64,000 bases of DNA from positions 331,031-395,030 of the forward strand of contig NW_003314371.1 of the NCBI RefSeq assembly GCF_000143415.4, in the 5' to 3' direction. This stretch comes from Selaginella moellendorffii (Eukaryota; Streptophyta; Lycopodiopsida; Selaginellales; Selaginellaceae). This document shows, in pieces, positions 40,674-51,612 of the stretch (the stretch's first letter is position 1; every line of letters begins with the position of its first letter). The notes under the pieces are model-generated. The model made no database searches. It was not told where the DNA came from and was given only the letters and a program-made list of their open reading frames with translations. The translations under genes were made by a program, and so were the position numbers.

Positions 40674-41298
40674 CAGCACCTCCGTGATACATATGTACAA
40701 TATACGATTGTATCTATCAAAGAAATCAATAGAGATGTTTGGTTTTCCTGGCGTCAAAGTGGCCCCCAAGCACTAGAAGTGAGGTAAATGCTCGCAGAAT
40801 CTAGCACCACACGCATTTGAAAAAGAAGGAAGACGAAGGGTATGATTATAGCGGCGTTGTGGGGGTGTTTTTTGATGACTATATGGGGTTTTTGGAACGA
40901 CAGATACGTGACGAATGGTGATGAAAGCTGATCTTGGCAATAACTCTGTCAATTGGCCACTAGAGGCTTAGACACAATCAAGAAAAAAGGTGGAAGAAAA
41001 AAGTCACGCGGGACTTTTATGTCCAAGTCGCCGCTGCTACATGAAACCTCTCTCCACTTCCATTTTGCGTGTGTTTCTTGACAACACATTCCATTGTGCC
41101 AACTTTGAGGAGTTTCCAAGTTTCTCCTAGAAAGGCTTTCTGGAGCTATGGTAAACAACGGCACAGCTGACGGGAGCAAAGCGTCACGTTTGGATGGATT
41201 TGCCTATAAATTGTGGCGACAAGGTGATCCAGATCATCATCCAGCCAAGCCGGCCTTCTCTAGTCGAGCAAAGCAAAACGAGCAAAGCCGAGAAGGAA
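40674..41298 (+). promoter_or_regulatory. ORP1-A upstream region with TATA box
   Basis: 625 bp between ICME and ORP1-A. TATAAA at 41205-41210 lies about 90 bp before the ATG; the same box, in the same GCCTATAAATTG context, precedes ORP1-B. Blocks such as AAAGTGGCCCCCAAGCACTAG (cut here to its core AGTGGCCCCC) and CATGAAACCTCTCTCCACTT-like sequence are conserved in both copies, so the regulatory region was duplicated with the gene. Confidence 0.7.
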
Positions 41299-42452
41299 AT
41301 GGCCGCGTTTTACAAGCTCGCGATTCTTGTTCTTCTTGTTTCTCTCGGCGCCACTGCCAATGCGAGGAAACGGAGTCCCAACAAGCCACCGGCGGTTCCC
41401 CCGATGGTCTTTGGCACCATCTTCTGCGACCGATGTATGGACAAGACCTTCTCGTTCACAACCATCGCCATTCCAAGTAAGTTATCTAATGTGTTCTTCC
41501 AAGAAGTTTGGAACTAGATTTGCTCTAACGCTCTTGCTTGATCACCAAAGACGTGACCGCGATCATCCAGTGCGGCGACTTCCAGGCATCCAACACCACC
41601 TCCGAGTTTGGCGTCTTCACCATCGCCCTCCCGGCGGAGGTGGCCAGCTCCCCGGCGAAGCTGGCGTCTTGCTCTGTCAAGGTGGCCAGCGATTTCTCCA
41701 GAGTCGAGGGCGATCTCGGCACTTGCAACACTCCCGTCAAGTTCCAGTTCCAGCCTTGGAGCCCGCCATCGCCACCATCGATGCCGGCATTTCAGTCGTC
41801 GCTCAAAATTGCCCGTCCATGGCCCTTCTACAGCGCTGGGCCTTTCTTCTTCCAGCCGCCGGAACCTCTTCCATCCTGCAACGAGAATCCTTTCCGCCAT
41901 TCAAAACCAGCAGTAGCCGATGATCAGGGCTCGAGCGCGGCTCCCCCTCCACACCCTGCTTTTCCAGGATTTGGAAACTTCCCACCATTCTTTCCTGGAG
42001 CCATTCCTCCGACTGCCAACAAAGTCGCTCCTCCTCCACACCCTGCGTTCCCAGGATTTGGAAGCTTTCCGCCTTTCTTTCCTGGAGCGTTTCCTCCAGT
42101 AGATCACTCGACTGCCAGCAAAGTAGCTCCTCCTCCACACTCTGCGTTTCCAGGACTTGGATGGAACTTCCCACCATTCGTTCCTGGAGCATTTCCACCG
42201 GTAGATCATTCGACTGCCTTCAAAGTGGCTCCTCCTCCACACCCGGGATTTGGATATCCTCTGAAACCAGCACCACACGGCTCCAACAAGGCGGCTCCTC
42301 CTCCATTTGCAAACTCTCCACCATCCTTTCCTGGAGCATTCCCTCCACATCCAAGCTCCAGCAAACCAGGAAGCGCTCCGCCAACGCATGGATCTCACTC
42401 CACTCAAGCACCGCCACCTTTCCACGGAACCAAGAAGCATCATCACCCATAA
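41299..42452 (+). CDS. ORP1-A: Ole e 1-like secreted proline-rich protein
   Basis: Two exons (41299-41476, 41551-42452) give 359 residues. A signal peptide (MAAFYKLAILVLLVSLGATANA) is followed by a domain with the cysteine pattern of pollen Ole e 1-like proteins (IFCDRCMDKTFSF, AIIQCGDF, KLASCSVKVAS, LGTCNTPVKF). The C-terminal half is Pro/Phe/His-rich and repetitive: units like PPPHPAFPGFGNFPPFFPGAFPPVDHSTA, ending GTKKHHHP. Such proteins are secreted to the cell wall. The phase-1 intron at PS/NVTA is shared with ORP2, so the two are old tandem paralogues. The intact partner in block B is at 51613; this copy has about two more C-terminal repeat units. Confidence 0.85.
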
Positions 42453-42605
42453 AAGCTCTGCAAAAGTATATGGAACTTTAGATCATCAAAATAAACAAGC
42501 AAAGTTTTGGAGTTTACCTTGTGACCGTTTCCTCACTGATTCTTTCTCCCTTCCACTTGGCGAATCTTATAAATCCTCCTCTTCCTGTCCAAATGTCCAA
42601 AAAGA

Positions 42606-43545
42606 ATGGCGATGCTGCTCCTTCTCGCCATGCTACTCTCGCCACGACTCCTCGCGGCCAGCGCAGCGAGAGACCCCTACATCGCCGAGCTATTGTCTCC
42701 CTCGTCCACTTTCCTGCCGAGGATCGTCCTTGGCCACGCCATCTGCGACACCTGCTGGGAGATGTGAATCACCGCCAACTCGATGCCTCTTCCCATCCTG
42801 AGCTTTGCTCGATCTCCTCTTTTTCTTGTGTGATCTGTGCAGACGTTACCGCAGCTGTCGAGTGCTTCGATGCTGGCGACCGGATCATCCTCCGAGAGAC
42901 GAGTAGCACCCAACAAAACGGGAGCCTTCACGGTGGAGCTCCCGCTCCAGATCGCCTACTCGGTTAGCATGCTCCCAACATGTATGAGTCGAGTGGTGAG
43001 GGGGCCACTCAATCACTGGTTGCCGGATGGACGGCAAGTCTATGGAGTCGGGCCCTTCATGTTTCCTCACCGAGCAAAGCTCCCGCATTGCAATGGCGAT
43101 CACTGGCAGCAGCAAGCCGACGCAATCCTCAATCTCTTCGCCTTCGTCGTCAGTTTTCCCTCGACTGCTACTGCTCTTTCCGAACCATCGTCTACATGGA
43201 GCGCTTCCAACACTGGAAGCGGTGGTCTCCAGGTCAACCTCTCCCTCCAAATCAGCACTTCCTCGTGTCTTCTCCCAGTTCTTGCAGCAACTTTTCCCCG
43301 TCCACTTCGTCATCTCCATCTCCGGGAATTCCAACCTTCCCATTTTCACTATTTCCGTTCCAGACTATTCCACTCCCTTCACCATTCCTTTCCCAAACGT
43401 TCCCAGCATTTCTTTCCCAAGCGTTCCCATTCCTACGAGCAATTTTTTCCCAAGCGTTCCCATTCCTACGAGCATTCCTTTCCGGAAGATTCCCCCAATA
43501 ACCATCGGTCCGACCACTCCAAGTACACCAGCCTTGATGTTGTGA
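42606..43545 (+). pseudogene. ORP2-A: inactivated Ole e 1-like gene
   Basis: Block-A copy of ORP2-B (52747-53862). The signal peptide (MAMLLLLAMLLSPRLLAAS) and first domain part (GHAICDTCWEM) are intact, then codon 54 is TGA at 42765-42767 where ORP2-B has CAA. The intron donor (CGAGTACGTG in B) is replaced by unrelated sequence. A one-base insertion lies in the segment ACCCAACAAAACGG (ACCGACAAAACGG in B), and about 50 bp are missing after GGGCCACTCAATCAC. The Ser/Pro-rich end is recognisable but in another frame. No single-frame product of family length is possible. Confidence 0.85.
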
Positions 43546-43734
43546 AAAGTTAGTGACTGATCGGGATTGTCCAATACTTACAGGATCTGTATTTCAGCAA
43601 ACCCCTTTCCCTGATCGATGATCACAAAGCCTTGTACTGCTCGATCAACTTCGACGCATGAAGACGTGAAGATGGATTCACAGTGCAACCGAAGCTCCGA
43701 AGAAACGCAATCTACAATCAGGGTTTTAGAGGGT

Positions 43735-46700
43735 CTATCGGTGCATATCCACAACCTGTTTAGCTGTTGCTGGAACGGAGCCCATTGTACGCTCAGAACA
43801 TTTTTGCTGGAAGTACTCCTGGAGAGGCGCCTTATCAGACGAGTAAAATAAAATAATGTGAGAACAAACCTGTCGTTCAGCCATGTGTACTGAGCGCTCA
43901 TGTGCAGGAAGTTTTTCCCACTTGACAATCTTATACAAATACAAACCGAAACAGCTTGATATACGTATTTCCGGCCAGTAAAACTTACCTGGTCGGCGTA
44001 CGCAAATGCTGCATCATCTGTCAATGAACGTTTCAACGCGTGCAATGTATCCTGGGTAAATTACGAAATAAAAGTTGATAAAGCGTATTTCTATGAATAT
44101 AAAGACCTTATTCTTCGCAGTTTTTGATCGCAGCCGCTCGTCTATAGCCAAACCAACCTACAATTAAAATGACCACCATCACAAAAGCGTGTAAAATTGG
44201 TCTTACTTTCATGAGCAGACGTTTTGGATCTTGAAAAGCGGACTTCTTAGCCCATTGATGAAATATAGATGCGATGGTAGACCTGGCTTCGATATTGAAA
44301 CTACAAAAACAGCTTCGTTAGTTGCACAAAATTGATCTATCAATATTTTCACCTTCTCAAAAACGCGGACGAATCCGTTAACGCGTTCTCGTCCAAAACA
44401 TCCTTGCTAGACGAGTTACACACTAAGCCTGGAGGTTGCAATACCTTAAATTTACCAGGACAGTCAGATAACCCCTGAAAAAAATCTATGAGAACAATGG
44501 CAAGCACAAGCAGGACCTTGCCTCGAACTGCAAATGCTGTCGCGGCAATTCACTTAAGAATCGCGATGGCTGCAAGATCTGAAAGAACAGCATCAGAAAA
44601 CATTGAAAGTAAATGTGTTACAGACCTGTCTTTGTGGGTTAACCACTATATATACTATATACAATTTCTTCCTTGCGCGAGTCATTGCAACGTAAAACAA
44701 TCTCCTCTCTTCCTGTAACGGAATGCCAATTAATCTACAAAGACTTCTTAGAAGAAATAGCCATACCTCCAAAGATGAAGACTCGTGAAGCAGTGGCGTT
44801 TCCAACTCGTTGGCCTAGAAAGATGAAATCAAAGCTAGCAAGAAGAGGGCAATCTTACCTTCACAATGAAGACGCTGTCCCACTCCAGTCCCTTCGACTG
44901 CAAATACAGAGAAAATGCTAAAAGAAACATATAAAGACGATAGGCTCACACCTGATGCATTGTTGTCAACGTTACTGAATTATGATTTTCTTCTCGGCGA
45001 GTTCGAAAGTTCTCGGTCTCTCGAACAGTTATATGGTCCAGAAAATCTTTAAGAAGCACTGAGCATCCCAGCTGCCGAGAATTTGGTTTCACTTCCTCTT
45101 GAAGCCTAATATGCTTACACAGAAATTCCGAAACATCATCCAAAAGATAGTCCAACACCTGGAGTCCAACACAAGTTAGACATATTTTAAAGAAGAATGT
45201 TTGCTCACAGTCCGACAATCTTCATCCTCGTTCAAGAGCTTTCCCCCCGATTCATCCACGATTGCACGAGATTCAAAAGCGCGTCTCTGCATAACAGGAT
45301 AAGCATCTTGTTGAGAAACTTACTCTTACCTGAGGTAGCATATTCAATACAGCGGTCACTAGGCTCGACAAAGATTGTTCCTGGTTCAAAATGCAATTCA
45401 TCGTAAAAATCAGATTGCCAGGGACTGCAAACCTTGGCAGCCAAGCGTTTCACCATCTCCACGGTAGTCAGTACTTTCCGGCCTTGGCTAAGTTGGCGCC
45501 TGAAAAAGAAAAGAAAAATGTTTTGCACGCATTTATAATGCTTATGCAAGACCTGCTAAAGGTACCCGAAACTTTTGCCGTAAAAATAATCTCTGCTGCT
45601 TCAAGAAAACTACAATTTTCATTTTTTCCGTACTTTTCCACGTACTCCACTGCCTGAAAAATCCCAATGTCTGTATAAGATAGAAAACAGATATCATACC
45701 TTCTTTGTTTCCGTTTTATCACCACCATATAACGCCTTAAATACTCTTCTTTCAAACACGGTCCCACTTCTTCCTAAGGATGTCCACAATAAAGCAATCA
45801 CGTCTTTCACAACCTACAATATGCCATGAAAGTCAGCCAACTAGAAAAGAAAAACGAGCATGGAACCTTCTTGCGGTAGACTGCTACTCCATGCATATTG
45901 AACGGAATCTTTCGACTACGGAAAGCAGATTGAAATATTTTGCCTGTGACCTGCAAGCGAAAATGACGACAGAGAAAATAAATCAAATACACACCTGTCG
46001 TCTGTAGAGTATAGCAAAGTTTGCAAACACCGGCTTGATGTCACTGGCCATTGAAGCCTTTTCCAGGATTTCATCGACCACAAATGCGCACTGTGCTTCT
46101 TCATTTCGGCACTCCATAACAACTATCTGGTAAACCAAAAATAGTCGGTAAAATATGTTCTGAATTCCTGATACCTTTTCTCCAAAATCGTTATCCGTTC
46201 GCACAACTTTAGCGCTGCAGCCTGAATCATTATTTTGAATGACACATCTCGCTGCTTCTACAATACAGCCAGTGGAGCGATAATTTTGGTGTAGTCTCAC
46301 CTAAGCACGCAGACAACAAATCACATGACTACGTTATTTATTTCAGCTTTTTAGACCTCTTTGTGGTTTGGAAAGTCATTCCGGAATGTGGAAAAACCGA
46401 GAGAGTTGGCACCATTGAAGCTGAAAATGGACTAGCAAAAGAAAATATTAGCAGAACGTAGAGATGTCTTACTTGATCATCGTCCCCAACCACAGTGACC
46501 CTCCCGTGCAGAGAAAGAAGCCGCAAAAGCTTGTACTGCATCACACTCGTATCTTGGAACTCGTCAACGAGTACATATGCCCAAGTGTTGTGACATTCCG
46601 CTGACACTGTCAAAAAAGGGTGTGAAAACGCATTGCAGTACACTGCACGCTTTTACCATCAGGGTGATCAGTTAAAAGCTTTACAGCAAATCCAATGAAG

Positions 46701-47952
46701 TCATGGTAGTCCAGCGAATTGCAGGATGCCAGTATTCTTTCGTAATGCCTCAGAATATCCGCCTGCACGGGTTTCGCTAGTAACAAGTTGTCCAAACATA
46801 GAGACAAACAAGAAATACCCCAAGATGATTTCCTGATTTCTCAATCTGCTCAGAATCCTGTCCAGAAGCTTTTGCCTGCGACAAAATTCTTAGGCTCCGA
46901 CATGTCATTATAATTTTCGACACAACCTGCGTTACGAACCGCTGCCATTTTTTCGCCCGTTCTCTCCACACTTCGGGTTTCTGAGCGTCACAGCTTTCTG
47001 TTGCTTCCAAAGCTAACCGTGTTGCCTCAATCACGGCCTTCCTTTGCTGGCTAGCTCCATAAACTAGAAACTCAGACGTCCTGTTCAACCTGCAAATCTA
47101 CTGCTTAGCAAGCAGCATGACACAGGGACAGCTTACTTCTCCGCATGAGAGCGACAGAGTTGCAAGCAAAAGGAATGAAACGTCGAGATCATAAGTTCCT
47201 TGGACGCCTCCTTCCCCACCACAGCAGCGACGCGGTCCATCATCTCCGTTGCAGCAGCTGTCGTGAAGGTCATTCCTAGAATGTTCTTGGAGTCTACCCC
47301 CTGTGCCGAACCCTTGAGCTTTTTAACAAAAAAAACAAAGAGAGGACTGCATACCTCGTTTAACAATGTCAGAATACGTGCGACCATTGTAGAGGTCTGA
47401 TAAACGAATCGAAGTAGTCAGAAAAAACTAGCAATGAAAAAAAAAGTGTGTACCTTTCCACTTCCCGGCCCGGCAACAATCAGAAGTGGCTTACCAATGC
47501 TGCTCAGCGCTGCATCCCTTTGGGACACATTGAGCTTCCGGAGATACGTTGGCATGTCCGCTGCAGAACCTCCATCGCGAGCGTCTTCATTCCTCTTGCT
47601 ACAAAGCCTATCAATCTCCTCGAAAGCGTCCTCATCAAAATCGTCGAAGTCCTCAAACGCCCCCAATGAAGTACGGGGACCAACAGTGGATACTTCTGCT
47701 TTCCCTCCACCCACAGCAGCATTCACATCCACATCCGCGAGAGGCGGCCTCACCCCGCATACCTTCTTCCTGTCAGGGCTCTTCCTGCCACGATCTCTCA
47801 CCACATTTTTCCGAGAGCAAAAGCATCAATCGATACCTCTGGTCCAAAGGAGCGCCTGCGCCGACGGATTTCCGAGCCAGCCGCGCCTTGGCAGCGCGAT
47901 GGCTGGCCAGAATCCGTGCTCGCTGCTCCTCGCTGAGCACGCATCCCTGCAT
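43735..47952 (-). CDS. SRS2-like UvrD/Rep superfamily 1 DNA helicase
   Basis: 3'-5' DNA helicase of the UvrD/SRS2 group, which in yeast and plants restrains homologous recombination; nuclear. About 18 short-intron exons run from the ATG at 47952 ([13 protein letters not shown]) to the TAG at 43735 (KQVVDMHR). Motifs seen: SQRDAALSS (Q-motif region), Walker [10 protein letters not shown] (about 47,460), [16 protein letters not shown] (Ia), ISTFHSFC (Ib), [10 protein letters not shown] (II, about 46,555), [15 protein letters not shown] (III), LHQNYRST (IV), TLTTMHQ/SKGLEW (V, about 44,950-44,890) and [15 protein letters not shown] (VI, about 44,690). All are complete, so this is the functional copy of the duplicated pair. 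Two broken copies lie in block B. Exon edges in the C-terminal quarter are tentative. Confidence 0.87.
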
Positions 47953-48264
47953 TTCAAAACCCTAGAGCGGGAAAAACCTCCAAGGGTGTTTTGCTAAAAC
48001 ACTGTGGGAGACCCATAAACCCTAAAAGTAGAAAAGAGGAGAGCAATCATGGCTTCTGCTTGAAGCAACGGATCTTTGAAAGGTAAGAAATTGCATTCTC
48101 GATTGACACAGTGATCTTCTCGAATTTTTACGTGCTACATATGAAATTTTTCCAAGTGGTATAATTCTAATCTTGCAAGTGGAGTGGAGTCTTGACCACG
48201 ACGCCTGTGCACATAGGAATCGCTCCTTTCCAAATTTCAACAGGGAAAGAGGCATCGATTCCGA
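47953..48264. other. Intergenic region between the helicase start and the DUF7722-1A stop
   Basis: 312 bp: helicase promoter side plus the DUF7722-1A 3' flank. It is AT-rich in the middle, with sequence conserved in the block B equivalent (58,446-58,793). No element is identified. Confidence 0.4.
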
Positions 48265-48687
48265 TCAATCCAGGGACCAGATGAAAGCCCCAATTGCATA
48301 CTGGCGCTTGGCTTCCAGGCCTCCCATGCTCCGCGCCGGCAGCCCATACTCCTCGAGCAGCCGATCCAGCAGCCACTCCGGCATCTGCTCGTACTCTGCC
48401 TTGGTGTACCTCGGGTAGTGAAGCGGCATCCGGAACTCGTATGGCACCGATGGATTGTGGAGCGAGATCGCCGAGTAGGGGCACCGCTCCTTCGTCGCCC
48501 TGATCGACTCCCGATCCTTGTGCAAATTTGCCTGAGAGGATGGCGATGGCGATCCATTGAGAGAAGCAGACCTGCCGCATCGAACGATCTGCCTCAGCCT
48601 CGCGAAGGACGAAGATCGCCGGAGCTGGAAGCCCTCGGGCGGCGAGCCTCCTCCTCCAGCGCTCACGGAGCCCAGCAGCATCACCAT
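48265..48687 (-). CDS. DUF7722-1A: small DUF7722-domain protein
   Basis: Intronless, 140 residues. A Ser/Arg-rich N-terminus (MVMLLGSVSAGGGGSPPEG...) is followed by the DUF7722 core: ERCPYSAISLHNPSVPYEFRMPLHYPRYTKAEYEQMPEWLLDRLLEEYGLP, then QYAIGAFIWSLD. The function of this plant family is unknown to me. The last 80 residues are identical to DUF7722-1B (58794-59246), and about 260 bp of DNA there differ at only a few sites, far fewer than in the ORP1 pair. The N-terminal part differs by small in-frame insertions. It is divergent from DUF7722-2. Confidence 0.88.
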   Translation of the reverse strand: MVMLLGSVSAGGGGSPPEGFQLRRSSSFARLRQIVRCGRSASLNGSPSPSSQANLHKDRESIRATKERCPYSAISLHNPSVPYEFRMPLHYPRYTKAEYEQMPEWLLDRLLEEYGLPARSMGGLEAKRQYAIGAFIWSLD

Positions 48688-49316
48688 ACCTTGGATCTGC
48701 AGTGCGCGGGGCAGTGGGGTTTTAAATCGGAAAAGATGCGGTCGAATATTCTCTTGACTGGGAGTTACGCGCGAATGCAGGGAGAATCTGTGTCCCCACT
48801 TTAGGAAGCCAACTAGACTCTTCTACCACCACAGCAGAAACACTCACTCATTTCTAGAATAAAATTTCGTCGTGGATGATGGGATTCCTGGTCAGAAACA
48901 ATGCGAAATTCATGGGTTTTTGTCGCGAGAGAGAGGAGATTTTGGCCGGCTTGGATTGCATCAATCTGGTCCTCGCATCCCAGGCTCCAAAACGAGAGCG
49001 GAATTCGAACGACCGAGAAGACTGGCGTCTCACCCTTAATCGATTGCATATAAGATCGTCGCGAGTCCCTCCAAAACCACTGGTTTTGTCTCGATCGTGA
49101 AGCTAGGCTGTCATATGAAACACCACGCACCTCCACAAGCGGCGGCAAATCCACGTCCGTGTTCGTCCGGGAGTGGCCGCCACCCTCTCACGAGCGCCAC
49201 ACAAGCCCAAGACTTATGTAAAATCTTTTGGCCCTGTCTCTGGCCGGCCCTCTCTGGGCTCTCCACATTTCTCTCCACAGCCCCGACTCTCCCCTCGCGA
49301 GAATCACACAAACACA
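48688..49316. promoter_or_regulatory. Divergent promoter region of DUF7722-1A and -2A
   Basis: 629 bp between head-to-head genes. Elements kept in the block-B counterpart (59,247-59,993) include GGTTTTTGTCGCGAGAGAGAG, TTGCATATAAGATCGTCG (about 49,044-49,061), a CTTTTGGCCCT box, and CGCGAGAATCACA near the DUF7722-2 start. The retention of these blocks suggests function or young age. I cannot say which gene each serves. Confidence 0.5.
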
Positions 49317-49636
49317 ATGCCTGTCTATGCCACGAGGATCATCACCACCACGCGTTTCCCGCCTCCTGACTCTCCGCCACCAAGGAGGTGTCCGAGCCGG
49401 ATAGATTGTTCCATCTTTTCGACAAGGAGGAGGAGCGAGAGAAGGAGATGGCGTCATCATTCTGCCACCCGTACTCGGCGGTGACCAAGAACCCGGCGGT
49501 GCCGTACGTGTTCCTAGATGCCACGCCACTACAAGAGGTACACCAAGGCCGAGTACGAGGCCGCTTGTTCGCGCTCCTCACGGGAACTCTCCGTGACAAG
49601 CGGGACTACGCGATTGGCGCGTTTCTCTGGAAGTGA
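49317..49636 (+). pseudogene. DUF7722-2A: broken copy of DUF7722-2B
   Basis: Compared with the intact gene at 59994-60395, the N-terminal third is frameshifted from soon after the ATG. The middle (DRLFHLF, EKEMASS, HPYSAVTKNPAVPYVF) is recognisable. An extra base in GTTCCTAGATGCC (GTTCCAGATGCC in B) breaks the core, and over 30 bp coding the MPEWQLDRLFEEYG part are missing. The end (TGTLRDKRDYAIGAFLWK) is back in frame. The broken core makes loss of function near certain. Confidence 0.85.
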
Positions 49637-49839
49637 GATCGATCATGATCGAGTTCTTCCAAGGTTGTGGGAGAGAGATCTTAGAGCTGCGAGAAGTTTC
49701 AGGAATTTGAGCACCCACAAAACATGGTGAACATCGGTTTGTGTCTTAGCTCTTGTATAAACTGTATGTCAATCTGGAAGTTCGCTACCACTCAAAATGG
49801 AGGACGCAAGTCAACACAAGGAAAGAACACATCCCCCTT

Positions 49840-50030
49840 CCCTCTAGTTGCTCTGAACGCCAGATGAAGGTGCCCATGGCGTACCGCCTCTTCCAGCTGA
49901 TTGCTCCGCCCTAGTAGATCCACCATCACGGTGTAATGCTCCGGAGCCCATACTCCTCGAGCAGCCGATCGACCACTCGGGCATGGTGGCGTTCTGCTGC
50001 TTGCTAAAGATTGGAGTGGCATCTGGAACT
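49840..50030 (-). pseudogene. DUF7722-3A relic containing a PPR-like segment
   Basis: On the minus strand this aligns with DUF7722-3B (61934-62410): SYEFQMPLQS-like start, then TTGCTAAGCAGCAGAACGCCACCATGCCCGAGTGG-type sequence (only its core matches), the GATCGGCTGCTCGAGGAGTA block, and the end coding G(T)FIWRSEQ. In the middle, where B codes LPASAMGTLEEKREY, this copy codes EHYTVMVDLLGRSNQLEEA, the textbook C-terminal repeat of a PPR protein. The 5' half of the gene is absent. It is a dead, chimeric relic. Confidence 0.7.
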
Positions 50031-50040
50031 CATAGGATGA

Positions 50041-51008
50041 CGAATAGGAGGCAAACGTTTGTGTATTTCAATTGAGTGGGCCATTGAAGCCGAAGGACGT
50101 AGAATCGACCATCCTCGATGTAGGAGAAGGACACTGCACTATCTGCTCAAAAGTTGATCCGGGACTCAACCACAACGCGTCTACGTCGATCCGTGGCGAA
50201 ACACTGGAACAGATAGTCGAGTCCGGCGTACGATCCGAGAGCTGTCGTGCCCACCATCGTCGAGTATCCCGAGCTCCACACCAACTTCGGGAGAATCAAC
50301 GCCAAGCTGCCCTTGTTTCGTGGTGACCATCCAAGCAGCTGCCCTTGGCCCGGAATCTTTCGAACGCACGGCCTGGGATGTGCAAGAGTTTGGTGTGCGT
50401 CTTCGTTTTGGGTCAGTTGCTGCTCCTCGAGCTAAACCAAAACCAAAGGACTACTGCGAAGCTGTTACGCTTCGTGATGGTCCCGAAGTGACTCATCTCA
50501 GTCACTCTCCAGCCAACCAAGTGTACAAAGTGCAGTACTACACTCGCCATAGTATGATCATGAAGATTGGAAATCACAAAAGAGTCATTCAACTTTGCAT
50601 TGATTCCAGGTTCTGGCATCAGGTGCGTAAAGCAGCTTAAATCAGCTGCGCCGCTGGCCAACACGGAACAATCGTCTTGCAGGTTGAAACAGAGAAAACC
50701 GATGCTCTGGTTAGGGGAAGACGGCGCTACTCTCATCGCTTGACGGATCGCCATTGGGACAGGGATACGACTCCTGGGCAATGCCAGCGATGGACGCGCA
50801 GTTGCTGTGTAGGGACTTGACGCATGCTATGCTTGAGCTTTACGTAAGTTGATCTTCTTGGATGTTATAGCACCACGCCATCTCCTGTGCAGCGAGGTGC
50901 CAAAAGGTGGGGATTTTCTCTTGAGCTTGCTCAGCTTGCCTACCGTTGCTGACCGTGCATTGCTCTTGTTCTAATCCTATTTACGGGCATTGGATATTAT
51001 TGTTTATC
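50041..51008. other. Spacer between duplication blocks, no confirmed gene
   Basis: Open stretches on the plus strand switch frame: TIVEYPELHTNFGRINAKLPLFRG near 50,250-50,320, and PKDYCEAVTLRDGPEVTHLSHSPANQVYKVQYYT near 50,450-50,550. They could be remains of a broken gene, but I recognise no family and see no consistent splicing. The rest (50,650-51,008) shows nothing. Confidence 0.35.
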
Positions 51009-51090
51009 TATAATATACCCAGAAAACGAGGCAGAATCAAGGGCAGATGATTTTGCTCAAGCTTGCAAAAAAGTGAGCCCCTTATAGTAG
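51009..51090 (+). pseudogene. 3' fragment of ICME
   Basis: Matches the last ICME exon: ATATACC(C/G)AGA...ACGAGG, then GATTTTGCTCAAGCT(C/T)GC and AAGTGAGCCCCTT at the stop end. About 24 bp of the exon are missing. Nothing of ICME upstream of this point is present, so this marks the left edge of the duplication. Confidence 0.75.
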
Positions 51091-51612
51091 CAGGAGCACC
51101 TTCTAAGTAAAGATTGAATGAAGATTTTTGGTGTCAAAGTGGCCCCCCAAGCACTAGAAGTGAGGTAAAAGTCTTAGCACCACACGCATTCGAGAAAAAG
51201 AAGGAAGCTGAAAGGTATGATTATGGGGGTGTTTTTCGGTGACTATTGGGTTTTGGGAACGACAGATACGTGACGAATGGTGATGAAAGTAACACTATCA
51301 ACGGCTCAGACACAATCAAGAAAATGGTGGAAAAAAAAGTCAGGACTATTATGTACAAGTCGCCGCTGCTACATGAAACTTTTCTCCACTTCCATTTTGC
51401 GTGTGTTTCTTGACAACACATTCAACTTTAAAGGAGGACGAGGAGGGAGGAGTTTCCAAGTCTTTCCAGGAAAGGTTTCCTGAGCTTACACACAGCTGAC
51501 GGGAGCAAAGCGTCACGTTTCGAAGGACTTGCCTATAAATTGCGGCGAGGGGGAGAGATCATCCATCCATCCAGCTTCAATCTTCTCGAAAACGAGCAAA
51601 TCCGAGAAGAAA
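51091..51612 (+). promoter_or_regulatory. ORP1-B upstream region with TATA box at 51534-51539
   Basis: Homologous to the region before ORP1-A. TATAAA at 51534-51539 (GCCTATAAATTG) lies about 75 bp before the ATG. The conserved GACGGGAGCAAAGCGTCACG core precedes the TATA box in both copies (51,499 and 41,170). Confidence 0.7.

Larger units (their letters stand above)
40568..50040 (+). repeat. Tandem duplication block A
   Basis: About 9.5 kb, from the last exon of ICME to the DUF7722-3 relic. It repeats, in the same order and orientation, as block B (51009-62120). Matching landmarks: ICME 3' end (40,620/51,050), ORP1 (41,299/51,613), ORP2 (42,606/52,747), helicase 3' region (43,990/54,105), DUF7722-1 (48,687/59,246), DUF7722-2 (49,317/59,994) and DUF7722-3 (49,840/61,934). 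The edges are approximate to some tens of bases. Confidence 0.85.
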
